A DNA stretch of 47,199 bases from Rhodocyclaceae bacterium (GTDB taxonomy: Bacteria; Pseudomonadota; Gammaproteobacteria; Burkholderiales; Rhodocyclaceae): assembly GCA_028869135.1 (NCBI GenBank), contig JAGWTC010000005.1, positions 75,175-122,373 of the forward strand, in the 5' to 3' direction. Positions 15,995 to 23,982 of this stretch are shown here, in pieces (the first letter of the stretch is position 1; every line of letters starts with the position of its first letter). The notes under the pieces are model-generated. The model saw nothing but the letters and a program-made list of their open reading frames with translations, had not been told where the DNA came from and did not search any database. The position numbers were made by a program, and so were the translations under genes.

Positions 15995-17545
15995 TTAGGC
16001 GGCTGCAGTCTTGTCGATGCCGAAGTCTTCAGGGAAGTGCTTCAGCGCGGACACGACGGGGTAGGGCGCCATGCCGCCGAGCGCGCACAGCGAGCCGTTC
16101 AGCATGGTGTCGCACAGCGAATTCAGCAGGGCGATGTTCTTGCCCACTTCCTTGCCGGCGATGATCTTGTCTATGGTTTCGACGCCGCGGGTCGAGCCGA
16201 TGCGGCAGGGCGTGCACTTGCCGCATGATTCGATGGCGCAGAATTCCATGGCGTAGCGCGCCATGTTGGCGAGGTCGACGGTGTCGTCGAAGACGACCAG
16301 ACCGCCGTGGCCCACCATGGCGCCGACCTTGGCGTATTCCTCGTAGTCGAGCGGAATGTCGAACTGCGATTCGGGCACATAGGCGCCGAGCGGACCGCCA
16401 ACCTGAACCGCGCGGATCGGGCGGCCGGATATGGTGCCGCCGCCGAAATCGTAGAGCAATTCGCGCAGGGTCAGGCCGAAGGCCTTCTCGACCAGGCCGC
16501 CGTGCTTCAAGTTGCCGGTGAGCTGGAAGGGCAGAGTGCCGCGCGAGCGGCCCATGCCGTAGTTCTTGTAGAACTCGCCACCCTTGGCCAGGATGATGGG
16601 CACCGAGCCGAGCGACATGACGTTGTTGATGACGGTGGGCTTGCCGAACAGACCTTGCAGCGCGGGCAGAGGCGGCTTGAAGCGGACCAGGCCGCGATTG
16701 CCTTCGATCGACTCCATCAGCGAGGTTTCTTCGCCGCAGATATAGGCGCCGGCGCCTTCGCGCACGATGAGTTCGAAATCCTTGCCGGAGCCGAGGATGT
16801 TCTTGCCCAGATAGCCGGCCTTGGTGCACGCCTCGATCGCGACATTGAGGTTGTTGATCGAGTGCGGATACTCTTCGCGGCAGTAGATGTAGCCCTTGGT
16901 GGCGCCGACGGCGAGACCGGCGATGGTCATGCCTTCGATCAGGCACATCGGGTCGCCTTCCATCAGCATGCGGTCGCTGAAGGTGCCGGAGTCGCCTTCG
17001 TCGGCGTTACACACGATGTATTTCTGATCGGCTTGCGCGCCGAGCACGGTGTTCCACTTGATGCCGGTCGGGAAGGCAGCGCCGCCGCGGCCGCGCAGGC
17101 CGGAATCGGTCACTTCCTTGACGATGGCGGCCGGTTCCATCTTGAGTGCCTTCTTGAGACCGTCGAAACCGCCGAACTTGGTGTAGTCGTCGATCGAGAA
17201 CGGGTCGATGATGCCGACGCGGGCGAAGGTCAGGCGCTCCTGCTTCTTCAGATAGGGAATCTCTTCGGTCAGGCCGTGGCAAAGGACGTGCTTCTCGCCC
17301 TTCAGGAAGCCGGCGTCGAACAGGCCGGCCACATCCTTGGCGTTAACCGGACCGTAGGCCACGCGGCCATTGGGGGTCTCAACCTCCACCATCGGTTCCA
17401 GCCAGTACAGGCCGCGCGAACCGTTGCGCACGAGTTCGATCTTTTCGCCGCGCTTCTCAGCCTCGGCCACGATCGCGGCCGCAGTCTTCTTGGCGCCCAT
17501 GGCTTCCGCGGAGGAATCCAGGGGAACATAGATACGGGTAGTCAT
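15995..17545 (-). CDS. fdsB: NAD-linked formate dehydrogenase beta subunit FdsB
   Basis: 516 residues. An N-terminal thioredoxin-like part (about 1-110) is followed by a NuoF-like diaphorase domain with GLRGRGGAAFPTG (FMN/NAD site) and CNADEGDSGTFSDR, then a C-terminal [4Fe-4S] site ESCGKCTPCRIG with a distal Cys in NSLCDTMLNGSLC. It receives electrons from FdsA and reduces NAD+ at FMN. 15 bp separate it from fdsA, and 2 bp from fdsG upstream, so the genes are tightly co-transcribed. Confidence 0.97.
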   Translation of the reverse strand: MTTRIYVPLDSSAEAMGAKKTAAAIVAEAEKRGEKIELVRNGSRGLYWLEPMVEVETPNGRVAYGPVNAKDVAGLFDAGFLKGEKHVLCHGLTEEIPYLKKQERLTFARVGIIDPFSIDDYTKFGGFDGLKKALKMEPAAIVKEVTDSGLRGRGGAAFPTGIKWNTVLGAQADQKYIVCNADEGDSGTFSDRMLMEGDPMCLIEGMTIAGLAVGATKGYIYCREEYPHSINNLNVAIEACTKAGYLGKNILGSGKDFELIVREGAGAYICGEETSLMESIEGNRGLVRFKPPLPALQGLFGKPTVINNVMSLGSVPIILAKGGEFYKNYGMGRSRGTLPFQLTGNLKHGGLVEKAFGLTLRELLYDFGGGTISGRPIRAVQVGGPLGAYVPESQFDIPLDYEEYAKVGAMVGHGGLVVFDDTVDLANMARYAMEFCAIESCGKCTPCRIGSTRGVETIDKIIAGKEVGKNIALLNSLCDTMLNGSLCALGGMAPYPVVSALKHFPEDFGIDKTAAA

Positions 17546-17547
17546 TA

Positions 17548-18033
17548 TTATGCGTTCCTCAGCTCGGCGATCACTTCGTCGAAACGTTCCTTGCTGACCT
17601 TGCCGACGATGTCGTCATTGACGCGGATCGACGGGGACAGGGCGCAGTTGCCCAGGCAATAAACGGCTTCCAGGGAGAACTGACCATCGGCGGTGGTGCC
17701 GTGGTAGTCGATCCCCAGCGTCTTCTTGGCATGTTCTTCCAGCGAGGTGCAGCCCATAGCCTGGCAGGCCTCGGCGCGGCATACTTGCACCATGTGCTTG
17801 CCGACCGGGTGACGGCGGAAGTGGTGGTAGAAGGTGATCACGCCGTGGATCTCGGCACGAGAACGATTCAAAGCGCGAGCGATGGCGGGAACCGTCTCGT
17901 CCGGCACCCAGCCCAGCTCATCCTGGATGGCGTGCAGAATCGGGAACAGCGGGCCCGGCTCGTCCTTGAGGCGGGCCAGAATGTCGTCCAGCGATTTTTT
18001 TTGCTGGTCCGACAACGCGGGGGTAGTTGTCAT
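17548..18033 (-). CDS. fdsG: NAD-linked formate dehydrogenase gamma subunit FdsG
   Basis: 161 residues from ATG 18033 (MTTTPALSDQQ), preceded by GGAGAAG. A NuoE-like thioredoxin-fold [2Fe-2S] protein: cluster ligands Cys85 and Cys90 (VCRAEAC) and Cys126 and Cys130 (CLGNC). First gene of fdsGBA-D. An upstream in-frame ATG at 18099 is rejected because that stretch holds the operator and a leader hairpin and the residues are not family-like. Confidence 0.96.
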   Translation of the reverse strand: MTTTPALSDQQKKSLDDILARLKDEPGPLFPILHAIQDELGWVPDETVPAIARALNRSRAEIHGVITFYHHFRRHPVGKHMVQVCRAEACQAMGCTSLEEHAKKTLGIDYHGTTADGQFSLEAVYCLGNCALSPSIRVNDDIVGKVSKERFDEVIAELRNA

Positions 18034-18056
18034 GACTTCTCCAGATGAACCAAAAG

Positions 18057-18088
18057 CCGAGCTTGCGCAAGGCATCGCATAAGCTCGG
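18057..18088 (-). promoter_or_regulatory. Leader hairpin upstream of fdsG
   Basis: CCGAGCTT (18057-18064) pairs perfectly with AAGCTCGG (18081-18088), extended by GCG/CGC inside. It lies 24-55 nt before the fdsG start, probably in its 5' untranslated region, right beside the palindromic operator. Confidence 0.5.
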
Positions 18089-18091
18089 TAG

Positions 18092-18111
18092 TTATGCACT
18101 CCAGTGCATAA
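18092..18111. promoter_or_regulatory. Palindromic operator in the fds/regulator intergenic region
   Basis: TTATGCACT-CC-AGTGCATAA, a perfect 9-bp inverted repeat. The half-site GCATAA recurs at 18077-18082 and at 18224-18229 across the regulator's own start codon. The position between divergent fdsG and the ModE-like regulator makes it the likely binding site of that regulator. Confidence 0.7.
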
Positions 18112-18157
18112 AGTCTAGGCTTCTTCCAAGCGGGTCTGAATTGCTTCAAAGTCCTTC

Positions 18158-18186
18158 TTGTTCAAAGCTGTTACGCACTGGATAAT
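18158..18186 (+). promoter_or_regulatory. Candidate promoter of the fds regulator gene
   Basis: TTGTTC (18158-18163), 17 bp, GATAAT (18181-18186), with a predicted start near 18193. A second -10-like TATGAT at 18211-18216 would make the transcript almost leaderless. Confidence 0.45.
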
Positions 18187-18221
18187 AGACGTCGACACCA
18201 CCCTTTCCAATATGATATTTA

Positions 18222-19304
18222 ATGCATAAACGCATCATCAACATCGAGGCGGCATGGCGCTTTCGCAACCATCTGGGGCAGGACATCGAGCCCGCACTTT
18301 TCGATGTTCTGGCGGCGATTGCGGAAACCGGCAAGCTCACCGAAGCGGCCAAGCGCGCCGGCTATTCCTATCGCCATGCCTGGAACCTGATTCACAAGTG
18401 GTCGGATTTCTTCGGTGTGCCGCTGGTCGATACGGAGCAGGGCAAGGGCGCCAGCCTGACGCCCTTGGGGGAAAAGCTGGCCTGGGCGGCGCAGCGTATC
18501 CGCGCCCGCTTGGGGCCGCAACTGGATAACCTGGCGGCCGAGATCGATCTGGAATTGTTGCGTGCCATCAATGCCTTGGCGCCGGGCATCCGCGTGCATG
18601 CCAGCCACGGCTACGCGATCGCCCGCCTGCCGGAGCTGATGCGCCCCGAGGACAATGTGCGCATCGATCTGCAATATCTGGGCAGCATCGACGCGCTGGC
18701 CTCGCTGGCGCACGGCAATTGCGATCTTTGCGGCTTCCATGTGCCGCAGCGTCCGCTCAATGAAGAGTTGCGCGATCGCCTGACGCGCTACCTGAAGCCG
18801 CGCGACTTCAAGGCCATCAAGCTGGTCAGCCGGGTGCAGGGGCTGTATGTGGCGCCGGGCAATCCCAAGAAGATCCATACCCTGGAAGATTTGGCGCGTC
18901 CCGACGTGCATTTCATCAATCGGCAGCAGAATTCGGGCACGCGCTTCCTGCTCGACCTGATGCTGGAGGAGGCCAAGGTATCGCCGGCCAAGATTCACGG
19001 TTACGAATCGGTGGAGTTCACCCATGCCGCCGTGGCGGCCTTTATCGCCAGCGGCATGGCCGACGCGGGGTTCGGGGTACAGGCAGCGGCGGCGCAGTTC
19101 AATCTGGAATTCATTCCGCTCGCCCACGAGAACTATTGCTTGGCGGGTGCCAAGAGCACCTGGGAGACCCCGCCGGTCAAGCTGCTCTACGAAAAAATCT
19201 GCAGTCCCGAGTTTGCCGAGCTGATCGCCAACCTGCCCGGCTACGACGCCAGCGGCGCCGGCGAATGGCTGAATCTGAAGGACTTCAGTCTGCCAGCGCG
19301 TTAA
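18222..19304 (+). CDS. fdsR: ModE-like HTH regulator with periplasmic-binding-like domain (fds regulator)
   Basis: 360 residues. The N-terminal part (about 15-105) is a winged helix of the LysR/ModE type: FDVLAAIAETGKLTEAAKRAGYSYRHAWNLI is the helix-turn-helix and LTPLGEKLAW the wing region. Residues about 120-345 form a PBP-like ligand domain (HASHGYAIARLPELM, NRQQNSGTRFLLD, GMADAGFGVQAAAAQ) of the kind related to molybdate/tungstate-binding proteins. The divergent position beside fdsGBA-D and the palindrome between them make it the operon's regulator; the ligand could be molybdate or formate. It has no clear Shine-Dalgarno, and its ATG sits in an operator-like half-site, which suggests autoregulation. 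The symbol is assigned by position. Confidence 0.85.
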   Translation: MHKRIINIEAAWRFRNHLGQDIEPALFDVLAAIAETGKLTEAAKRAGYSYRHAWNLIHKWSDFFGVPLVDTEQGKGASLTPLGEKLAWAAQRIRARLGPQLDNLAAEIDLELLRAINALAPGIRVHASHGYAIARLPELMRPEDNVRIDLQYLGSIDALASLAHGNCDLCGFHVPQRPLNEELRDRLTRYLKPRDFKAIKLVSRVQGLYVAPGNPKKIHTLEDLARPDVHFINRQQNSGTRFLLDLMLEEAKVSPAKIHGYESVEFTHAAVAAFIASGMADAGFGVQAAAAQFNLEFIPLAHENYCLAGAKSTWETPPVKLLYEKICSPEFAELIANLPGYDASGAGEWLNLKDFSLPAR

Positions 19305-21040
19305 GCGAGAGCGGCGGCAATCTCGACGCGGTTCCTGCCGCTGCGCTTGGCGGCATACATGGCCTGATCGGCAGCGTGCAACAGCTGATCGGGATTCATG
19401 CGATCTGTCGGGCGGAAGAGCGCAATGCCGATACTGACCGCCAGCGTCAGGCGTACATCGCCGAACGCGAACGGCTCTTCCATGGCGCCGAGCAGCTTGC
19501 CCGCCACCTCGGCGGCATCGGCGTCGCTATGTAGACGTTCGAGGATAACCGTGAATTCGTCGCCGGCCAGGCGCGCCACCATGTCGGTGACGCGCACGCT
19601 GCGGCCGATACGCACGGCAAACTCGCGCAGCACCGCGTCGCCGGCTTCGTGGCCGTAGCTGTCGTTGATGTCCTTGAAGCCGTCGAGATCCATGAACAGA
19701 ACCGCCATGCTCATGCCTTCGCGCGGCGTGCGGGCCATGGCGCGCGGCAGCTCCTCGTGGAAGGCGCGCCGATTCGGCAGGCCGGTCAGCGCATCGTGCA
19801 GAGCCATGCGTTGCAGTTCCTCGCGGATCGCATGCTGCTCCATCAGGGCGGTCTGGAGCTGATCCGCGGCCTGACGCAAAGCCGCAGTTCGTTCCTGCAC
19901 CTGGGATTCGAGCGAGTGGTTGAGCTCGTTCAGCGCCGCGCGCTGGCGCTGGTCGCGCGCGACCATCTCGGACAGGGCGCGGCTCAATACCTGCACCTCG
20001 CGATAGCCGCGCGGTTGTGGAATCGGCGTGTCGTCGCCGTGGGCGCGCTGCTCCACCGCCGAGCTGAGCGCATCCAGCGGTTGCCACAGACGCCGGGCGA
20101 TAAAGGCGCCAATGACGCTTAACACCAGGGCCAGCATCAGCCCGACACCGAGCATATGCCCTTCAAGCCGATTGAATTCGACCATGGCAACGTCGCGCGG
20201 CTGGCGCACCAGCACCGACCAGCCCAGACCGAAACCGCGTTTCTGATTGGTCTGGATATAGCCGGTGATGTAGTCGCCGTCGGCACAATGTTCGGCCACC
20301 GCGCCGCTCTCGCCCTGCTGGGCGGCGCGGAAGCTGGGCGTATCGATATGCGTTTCAACCAGCCCTTGCGGTCCGAGCAGGACCATGCCGTCCTTGTTCA
20401 CGATCAGTACTTCGATCTGATAGCGACGTTGGGCCGACTCGAACAGTCGCTGCGCCAGATCGCGCGTCCAGCTCCAGCTGAGGTGCGCGCCAAGTACGCC
20501 GCGCAGCTTGCCGCTTGCATCGACTACTGGTGCTGCTACGTCGATGAAGCGCCACGGTTCATTCTGGCGCGGCAGCTTGCTTTCAAGCAGTAAAGCGGGA
20601 TGGTAATCGCCGGCGTACATGTTTTCGCGGGCGTTCTGGAACCAGGGCCGGGCGCTGACATCGCGACCTTCGAGCACGCCGCCCGTGGCGGCGAACACGG
20701 TACCGTCGGGCATAGCGAGGCCGATCCAGGCGTATGAGGGAAGGGTGCTTTGCAGTTCTTCCAGGGCGATGCGCACCGCTGCCCGATCCCGCGTCTGCGT
20801 TACCGCCGGCAGAAATGAGAGCAGGCGGATGTCGACGAAACGTTCGCGAATGCCGTGATCGAGCGAGTCGCGCATTTGCCAGGCCATTTGCTGCAGGTGC
20901 GCCTTGGCCTGCTCGCGCGCGTAGCTGCGGGCGAAGTGGTCGATGACTGCCAGCAGCGCCAGTGTGCTGAGCAGCACGGTGGTGACGATACCGAGACGTA
21001 TCCAGCTGGACAGGCGGAATTGCGTACGCTTGAAGGGCAT
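19301..21040 (-). CDS. Membrane diguanylate cyclase with Cache sensor
   Basis: 579 residues. Two membrane helices (about 16-38 and 296-318) enclose a periplasmic double-Cache sensor (about 45-290; [19 protein letters not shown] and [11 protein letters not shown] are typical). A HAMP (about 318-370), a coiled coil and a GGDEF domain (about 410-575) follow. The signature is AGDEF (492-496), a variant common in active cyclases, and RVTD (483-486) lies five residues upstream as the product-inhibition site, so it probably makes cyclic di-GMP. The Cache ligand is unknown. Its stop codon overlaps that of the converging fds regulator by 2 bp with no terminator between. Confidence 0.93.
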   Translation of the reverse strand: MPFKRTQFRLSSWIRLGIVTTVLLSTLALLAVIDHFARSYAREQAKAHLQQMAWQMRDSLDHGIRERFVDIRLLSFLPAVTQTRDRAAVRIALEELQSTLPSYAWIGLAMPDGTVFAATGGVLEGRDVSARPWFQNARENMYAGDYHPALLLESKLPRQNEPWRFIDVAAPVVDASGKLRGVLGAHLSWSWTRDLAQRLFESAQRRYQIEVLIVNKDGMVLLGPQGLVETHIDTPSFRAAQQGESGAVAEHCADGDYITGYIQTNQKRGFGLGWSVLVRQPRDVAMVEFNRLEGHMLGVGLMLALVLSVIGAFIARRLWQPLDALSSAVEQRAHGDDTPIPQPRGYREVQVLSRALSEMVARDQRQRAALNELNHSLESQVQERTAALRQAADQLQTALMEQHAIREELQRMALHDALTGLPNRRAFHEELPRAMARTPREGMSMAVLFMDLDGFKDINDSYGHEAGDAVLREFAVRIGRSVRVTDMVARLAGDEFTVILERLHSDADAAEVAGKLLGAMEEPFAFGDVRLTLAVSIGIALFRPTDRMNPDQLLHAADQAMYAAKRSGRNRVEIAAALA

Positions 21041-21102
21041 GCGAAGCAGGTCCGAAAAAGTGAGCTTTCATTATGCGCCCAATTGGTGCGCGGCAGTGGG
21101 GC

Positions 21103-21131
21103 TGGAGCCGTTCCGCCGCATCGGCTATAAT
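21103..21131 (+). promoter_or_regulatory. Promoter of ahcY
   Basis: A consensus TATAAT at 21126-21131 sits just before the SAH aptamer. The -35 at 17 bp (TGGAGC, 21103-21108) is weak. Confidence 0.65.
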
Positions 21132-21141
21132 CCGGGCCATC

Positions 21142-21205
21142 TCCGAGGAGCGCTGCGACGACAGCTTCTGTCGCCAGGCTCGGTTTTGAAAGAACTGCGC
21201 TCGCC
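21142..21205 (+). promoter_or_regulatory. SAH riboswitch
   Basis: The conserved SAH aptamer is nearly complete: CCGAGGAGCGCTGC at 21143-21156, CCAGGCTCGG at 21174-21183 and GCGCTCGCC at 21197-21205. Pairings drawn by eye: 21143-21147 with 21179-21183, the hairpin 21159-21164/21168-21173, and the pseudoknot 21148-21153 with 21197-21202. This class is known upstream of ahcY and metF in Betaproteobacteria and turns expression on when SAH accumulates. The pseudoknot strand CGCTC can also pair with GAGCG (21288-21292) at the ahcY ribosome site, which suggests control of translation start. Confidence 0.95.
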
Positions 21206-21296
21206 TGACCCACCCGTACCGGGCGGCGCGCGGCGACAGACGGAGTTTCTGCCCTTCTCCCCGCTTGCCATCCGGTCCCTGTTCAAGGAGCGAACC

Positions 21297-22700
21297 GTGA
21301 CTGCAGCACAAGACTACGTAATTGCCGACATCAACCTTGCCGACTGGGGTCGCAAGGAAATCCTCATTGCCGAAACCGAAATGCCGGGCCTGATGGCCAT
21401 CCGCGAAGAGTATGCCGCGACCAAGCCGCTGCGCGGCGCACGCATCACCGGTTCGCTGCACATGACCATCCAGACCGCCGTGCTGATCGAGACCCTGGTC
21501 GACCTCGGCGCCGAAGTGCGCTGGGCCTCGTGCAACATCTTCTCGACTCAGGACCACGCTGCCGCAGCGATTGCCAAGGCCGGCATCCCGGTCTTCGCCG
21601 TCAAGGGCGAAACCCTGGTCGACTACTGGGACTACACCCACCGCATCTTCGAGTGGACCGACGGCGGTTACTCCAACATGATCCTCGACGACGGCGGCGA
21701 TGCCACCCTGCTGCTGCACCTGGGTGCCAAGGCCGAGAAGGATCTGGCCGTGCTGTCTGCGCCGGGTTCGGAAGAAGAGACCATCCTGTTTGCCGCCATC
21801 AAGGAAAAGCTCAAGACTGATCCGACCTGGTACTCGACCCGTCTGGCCCAGATCAAGGGTGTGACCGAAGAAACCACCACCGGCGTGCATCGTCTGTACC
21901 AGATGCATGAACGCGGCGACCTCAAGTTCCCGGCCATCAATGTGAACGACTCGGTCACCAAGTCCAAGTTCGACAACCTCTACGGCTGCCGCGAATCGCT
22001 GGTCGACGGCATCAAGCGCGCCACCGACGTCATGATCGCCGGCAAGATCGCCGTCATCGCTGGTTACGGCGACGTGGGCAAGGGCTCGGCCCAAGCCATG
22101 CGTGCCCTGTCGGCGCAAGTGTGGGTGACCGAGATCGATCCGATCTGCGCACTGCAGGCCGCCATGGAAGGCTACCGCGTCGTGACCATGGAATACGCCG
22201 CTGAGCACGCTGACATCTTCGTCACCACCACCGGCAACTTCCACGTGATCACCTTTGACCACATGGCCAGGATGAAGAACAACGCCATCGTCTGCAACAT
22301 CGGTCACTTCGACAATGAAATCGACGTCGCTTCGCTGGAAAAGAACTGCCAGTGGGAAGAGATCAAGCCGCAAGTCGACCATGTCATCTTCAAGGACGGC
22401 AAGCGCATCATCCTGCTGGCCAAGGGGCGCCTGGTGAACCTCGGTTGCGGTACCGGCCACCCGAGCTACGTGATGTCCTCGTCGTTCGCCAACCAGACCA
22501 TCGCGCAGATCGAGCTGTACACCCGCACCAAGGATTACCCGGTCGGCGTCTACACCCTGCCCAAGCATCTGGATGAAAAGGTTGCCCGTCTGCAGCTGAA
22601 GACGCTGAACGCGCAACTGACGGAACTCACCGACCAGCAGGCCGCCTACATCGGCGTGTCGAAGGAAGGCCCGTACAAGGCCGACCATTACCGCTATTGA
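21297..22700 (+). CDS. ahcY: S-adenosylhomocysteine hydrolase AhcY
   Basis: 467 residues from GTG 21297 ([21 protein letters not shown]), placed by AAGGAG at 21285-21290 and by the family's usual N-terminus. A longer in-frame reading from 20943 would run through the promoter and riboswitch and is rejected. AhcY cleaves SAH to adenosine and homocysteine using bound NAD+. Visible are [12 protein letters not shown], the [13 protein letters not shown] segment, the NAD-binding [36 protein letters not shown], and the C-terminal [12 protein letters not shown]-like end. First gene of the SAH-controlled ahcY-holin-metF unit. Confidence 0.98.
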   Translation: MTAAQDYVIADINLADWGRKEILIAETEMPGLMAIREEYAATKPLRGARITGSLHMTIQTAVLIETLVDLGAEVRWASCNIFSTQDHAAAAIAKAGIPVFAVKGETLVDYWDYTHRIFEWTDGGYSNMILDDGGDATLLLHLGAKAEKDLAVLSAPGSEEETILFAAIKEKLKTDPTWYSTRLAQIKGVTEETTTGVHRLYQMHERGDLKFPAINVNDSVTKSKFDNLYGCRESLVDGIKRATDVMIAGKIAVIAGYGDVGKGSAQAMRALSAQVWVTEIDPICALQAAMEGYRVVTMEYAAEHADIFVTTTGNFHVITFDHMARMKNNAIVCNIGHFDNEIDVASLEKNCQWEEIKPQVDHVIFKDGKRIILLAKGRLVNLGCGTGHPSYVMSSSFANQTIAQIELYTRTKDYPVGVYTLPKHLDEKVARLQLKTLNAQLTELTDQQAAYIGVSKEGPYKADHYRY

Positions 22701-22716
22701 TCTAGCGCAGTAAAGG

Positions 22717-22741
22717 GCCGCCCCGAACTACCTAAGGCGGC
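22717..22741 (+). promoter_or_regulatory. Intercistronic hairpin after ahcY
   Basis: GCCGCC (22717-22722) pairs with GGCGGC (22736-22741) around a 13-nt loop. There is no T run, so it is more likely a processing or stabilising hairpin than a terminator. Confidence 0.4.
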
Positions 22742-22773
22742 GCTATCGCTCACCACTGACGAAAGGAATCATC

Positions 22774-23121
22774 ATGAGTCTCTTGCTAGTCTGGGTCATC
22801 AATGCGGTAGCGCTGCTCGGGGTCGCCTATTTCATGCCGTCGATCCAGGTATCGTCCTTCTGGTCGGCCCTGATTGCGGCGCTGGTGCTGGGCCTGGTGA
22901 ATACGCTGATCCGGCCGGTGCTGGTGATCCTGACGCTGCCGGTCACCTTGCTGACCTTGGGACTGTTCATCCTCGTTATCAACGCGCTGCTGTTCTGGTT
23001 CGTCGGTTCCATCCTGCAAGGCTTTCAGGTCAACAGTTTCGGTTCGGCCTTTTTTGGCGCCTTGCTCTACAGCATTATTTCCTGCCTGCTGTCCTGGCTT
23101 CTGCTCAAGGGCGGCAAATAA
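22774..23121 (+). CDS. Four-helix 'phage holin family' membrane protein
   Basis: 115 residues, almost all hydrophobic, with about four membrane helices and the conserved LGLVNTLIRPVLVILTLPVTLLTLGLF stretch that marks the family annotated as 'phage holin, superfamily IV' (DUF360). ATG 22774 follows AAAGGA. It lies between ahcY and metF, 3 bp before metF, an order common in Betaproteobacteria. No phage gene is near, so the holin name is only a family label. Its cellular role is unknown, but the context places it under the SAH riboswitch. Confidence 0.88.
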   Translation: MSLLLVWVINAVALLGVAYFMPSIQVSSFWSALIAALVLGLVNTLIRPVLVILTLPVTLLTLGLFILVINALLFWFVGSILQGFQVNSFGSAFFGALLYSIISCLLSWLLLKGGK

Positions 23122-23124
23122 AAC

Positions 23125-23964
23125 ATGTCCCACCATCTGTCGATTGAATTCTTTCCGCCGCAAACGCCCGAGGGCGCGGCCAAGCTGCGCGCCACCACGG
23201 AGCGCCTGGCGGTTCTGAAGCCGGAGTTCTTTTCCGTAACCTACGGCGCCGGCGGCTCCACCCAGGAGCGCAGTTTCGCCACCGTGCGCGAGATCGCTGC
23301 GGCGGGCCATCAGGCCGCGCCCCATCTCTCCTGCATCGGCTCGACGCACGAGAAGATCCGCACCATCCTCGACGACTTCATCGCCACCGGCGTACAGCGC
23401 ATCGTCGCCTTGCGTGGCGACCTGCCGTCGGGCACGGGTGACCCCGGCGAGTTCCGCTATGCCAACGAGCTGGTCGAGTTCATCCGCGCCGAAACCGGCG
23501 AGCGCTTCACCATCGAGGTTGCCGCCTACCCGGAGTGGCATCCGCAGGCGCGTTCGCCCGAGGCCGATCTCGATGCCTTTGTGCGCAAGGTCAAGGCCGG
23601 CGCCGATTCGGCCATTACCCAGTATTTTTACAACCCGGACGCGTATTTCTATTTCGTCGATGCGCTGCAGGCGCGCGGCATCGACATTCCCATCGTGCCG
23701 GGCATCATGCCCATCAACAGCTTCAGCAAGCTGGCCCGCTTTTCCGACAGCTGCGGCGCGGAAATTCCGCGCTGGATGCGCAAGCGCTTCGAAGGGCTGG
23801 GCGACGACGCGGCGGCGATCAGGGAGCTGGGGCTGGATATCGTCACCGACCTGTGCGAGACACTGCTCGACGGCGGCGCGCCGGGCCTGCATTTCTATTC
23901 CATGAACCAGGCCGACCTGACGCTGGAAGTCGCCGCCCGCCTGGGCTTGAGCAAGCAGGGCTGA
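23125..23964 (+). CDS. metF: Methylenetetrahydrofolate reductase MetF
   Basis: 279 residues, usual bacterial length. A flavoprotein TIM barrel that reduces 5,10-methylene-THF to 5-methyl-THF, the methyl donor for methionine. Seen are SIEFFPPQTPEG at the N-terminus (catalytic Glu), VTYGAGGST, the HLSCIG segment, RIVALRGDLP, VAAYPEWHPQA, FFYNPDAYFYF-like ITQYFYNPD and PGIMPINSFSKL. It follows the holin-like gene by 3 bp and is expected to be co-transcribed from the SAH-controlled promoter. Confidence 0.97.
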   Translation: MSHHLSIEFFPPQTPEGAAKLRATTERLAVLKPEFFSVTYGAGGSTQERSFATVREIAAAGHQAAPHLSCIGSTHEKIRTILDDFIATGVQRIVALRGDLPSGTGDPGEFRYANELVEFIRAETGERFTIEVAAYPEWHPQARSPEADLDAFVRKVKAGADSAITQYFYNPDAYFYFVDALQARGIDIPIVPGIMPINSFSKLARFSDSCGAEIPRWMRKRFEGLGDDAAAIRELGLDIVTDLCETLLDGGAPGLHFYSMNQADLTLEVAARLGLSKQG

Positions 23965-23982
23965 GCCCGCGAGCCGCCTGAA

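Noticed and set aside
20943-21296. N-terminal extension of ahcY from an in-frame ATG at 20943
   Set aside because: It would run through the promoter and SAH aptamer, and the residues do not resemble AhcY. GTG 21297 with AAGGAG in front matches the family start.
22774-23121. Holin-family gene as evidence of a prophage
   Set aside because: No lysin, capsid, tail or integrase gene is near, and the gene is fixed between ahcY and metF.
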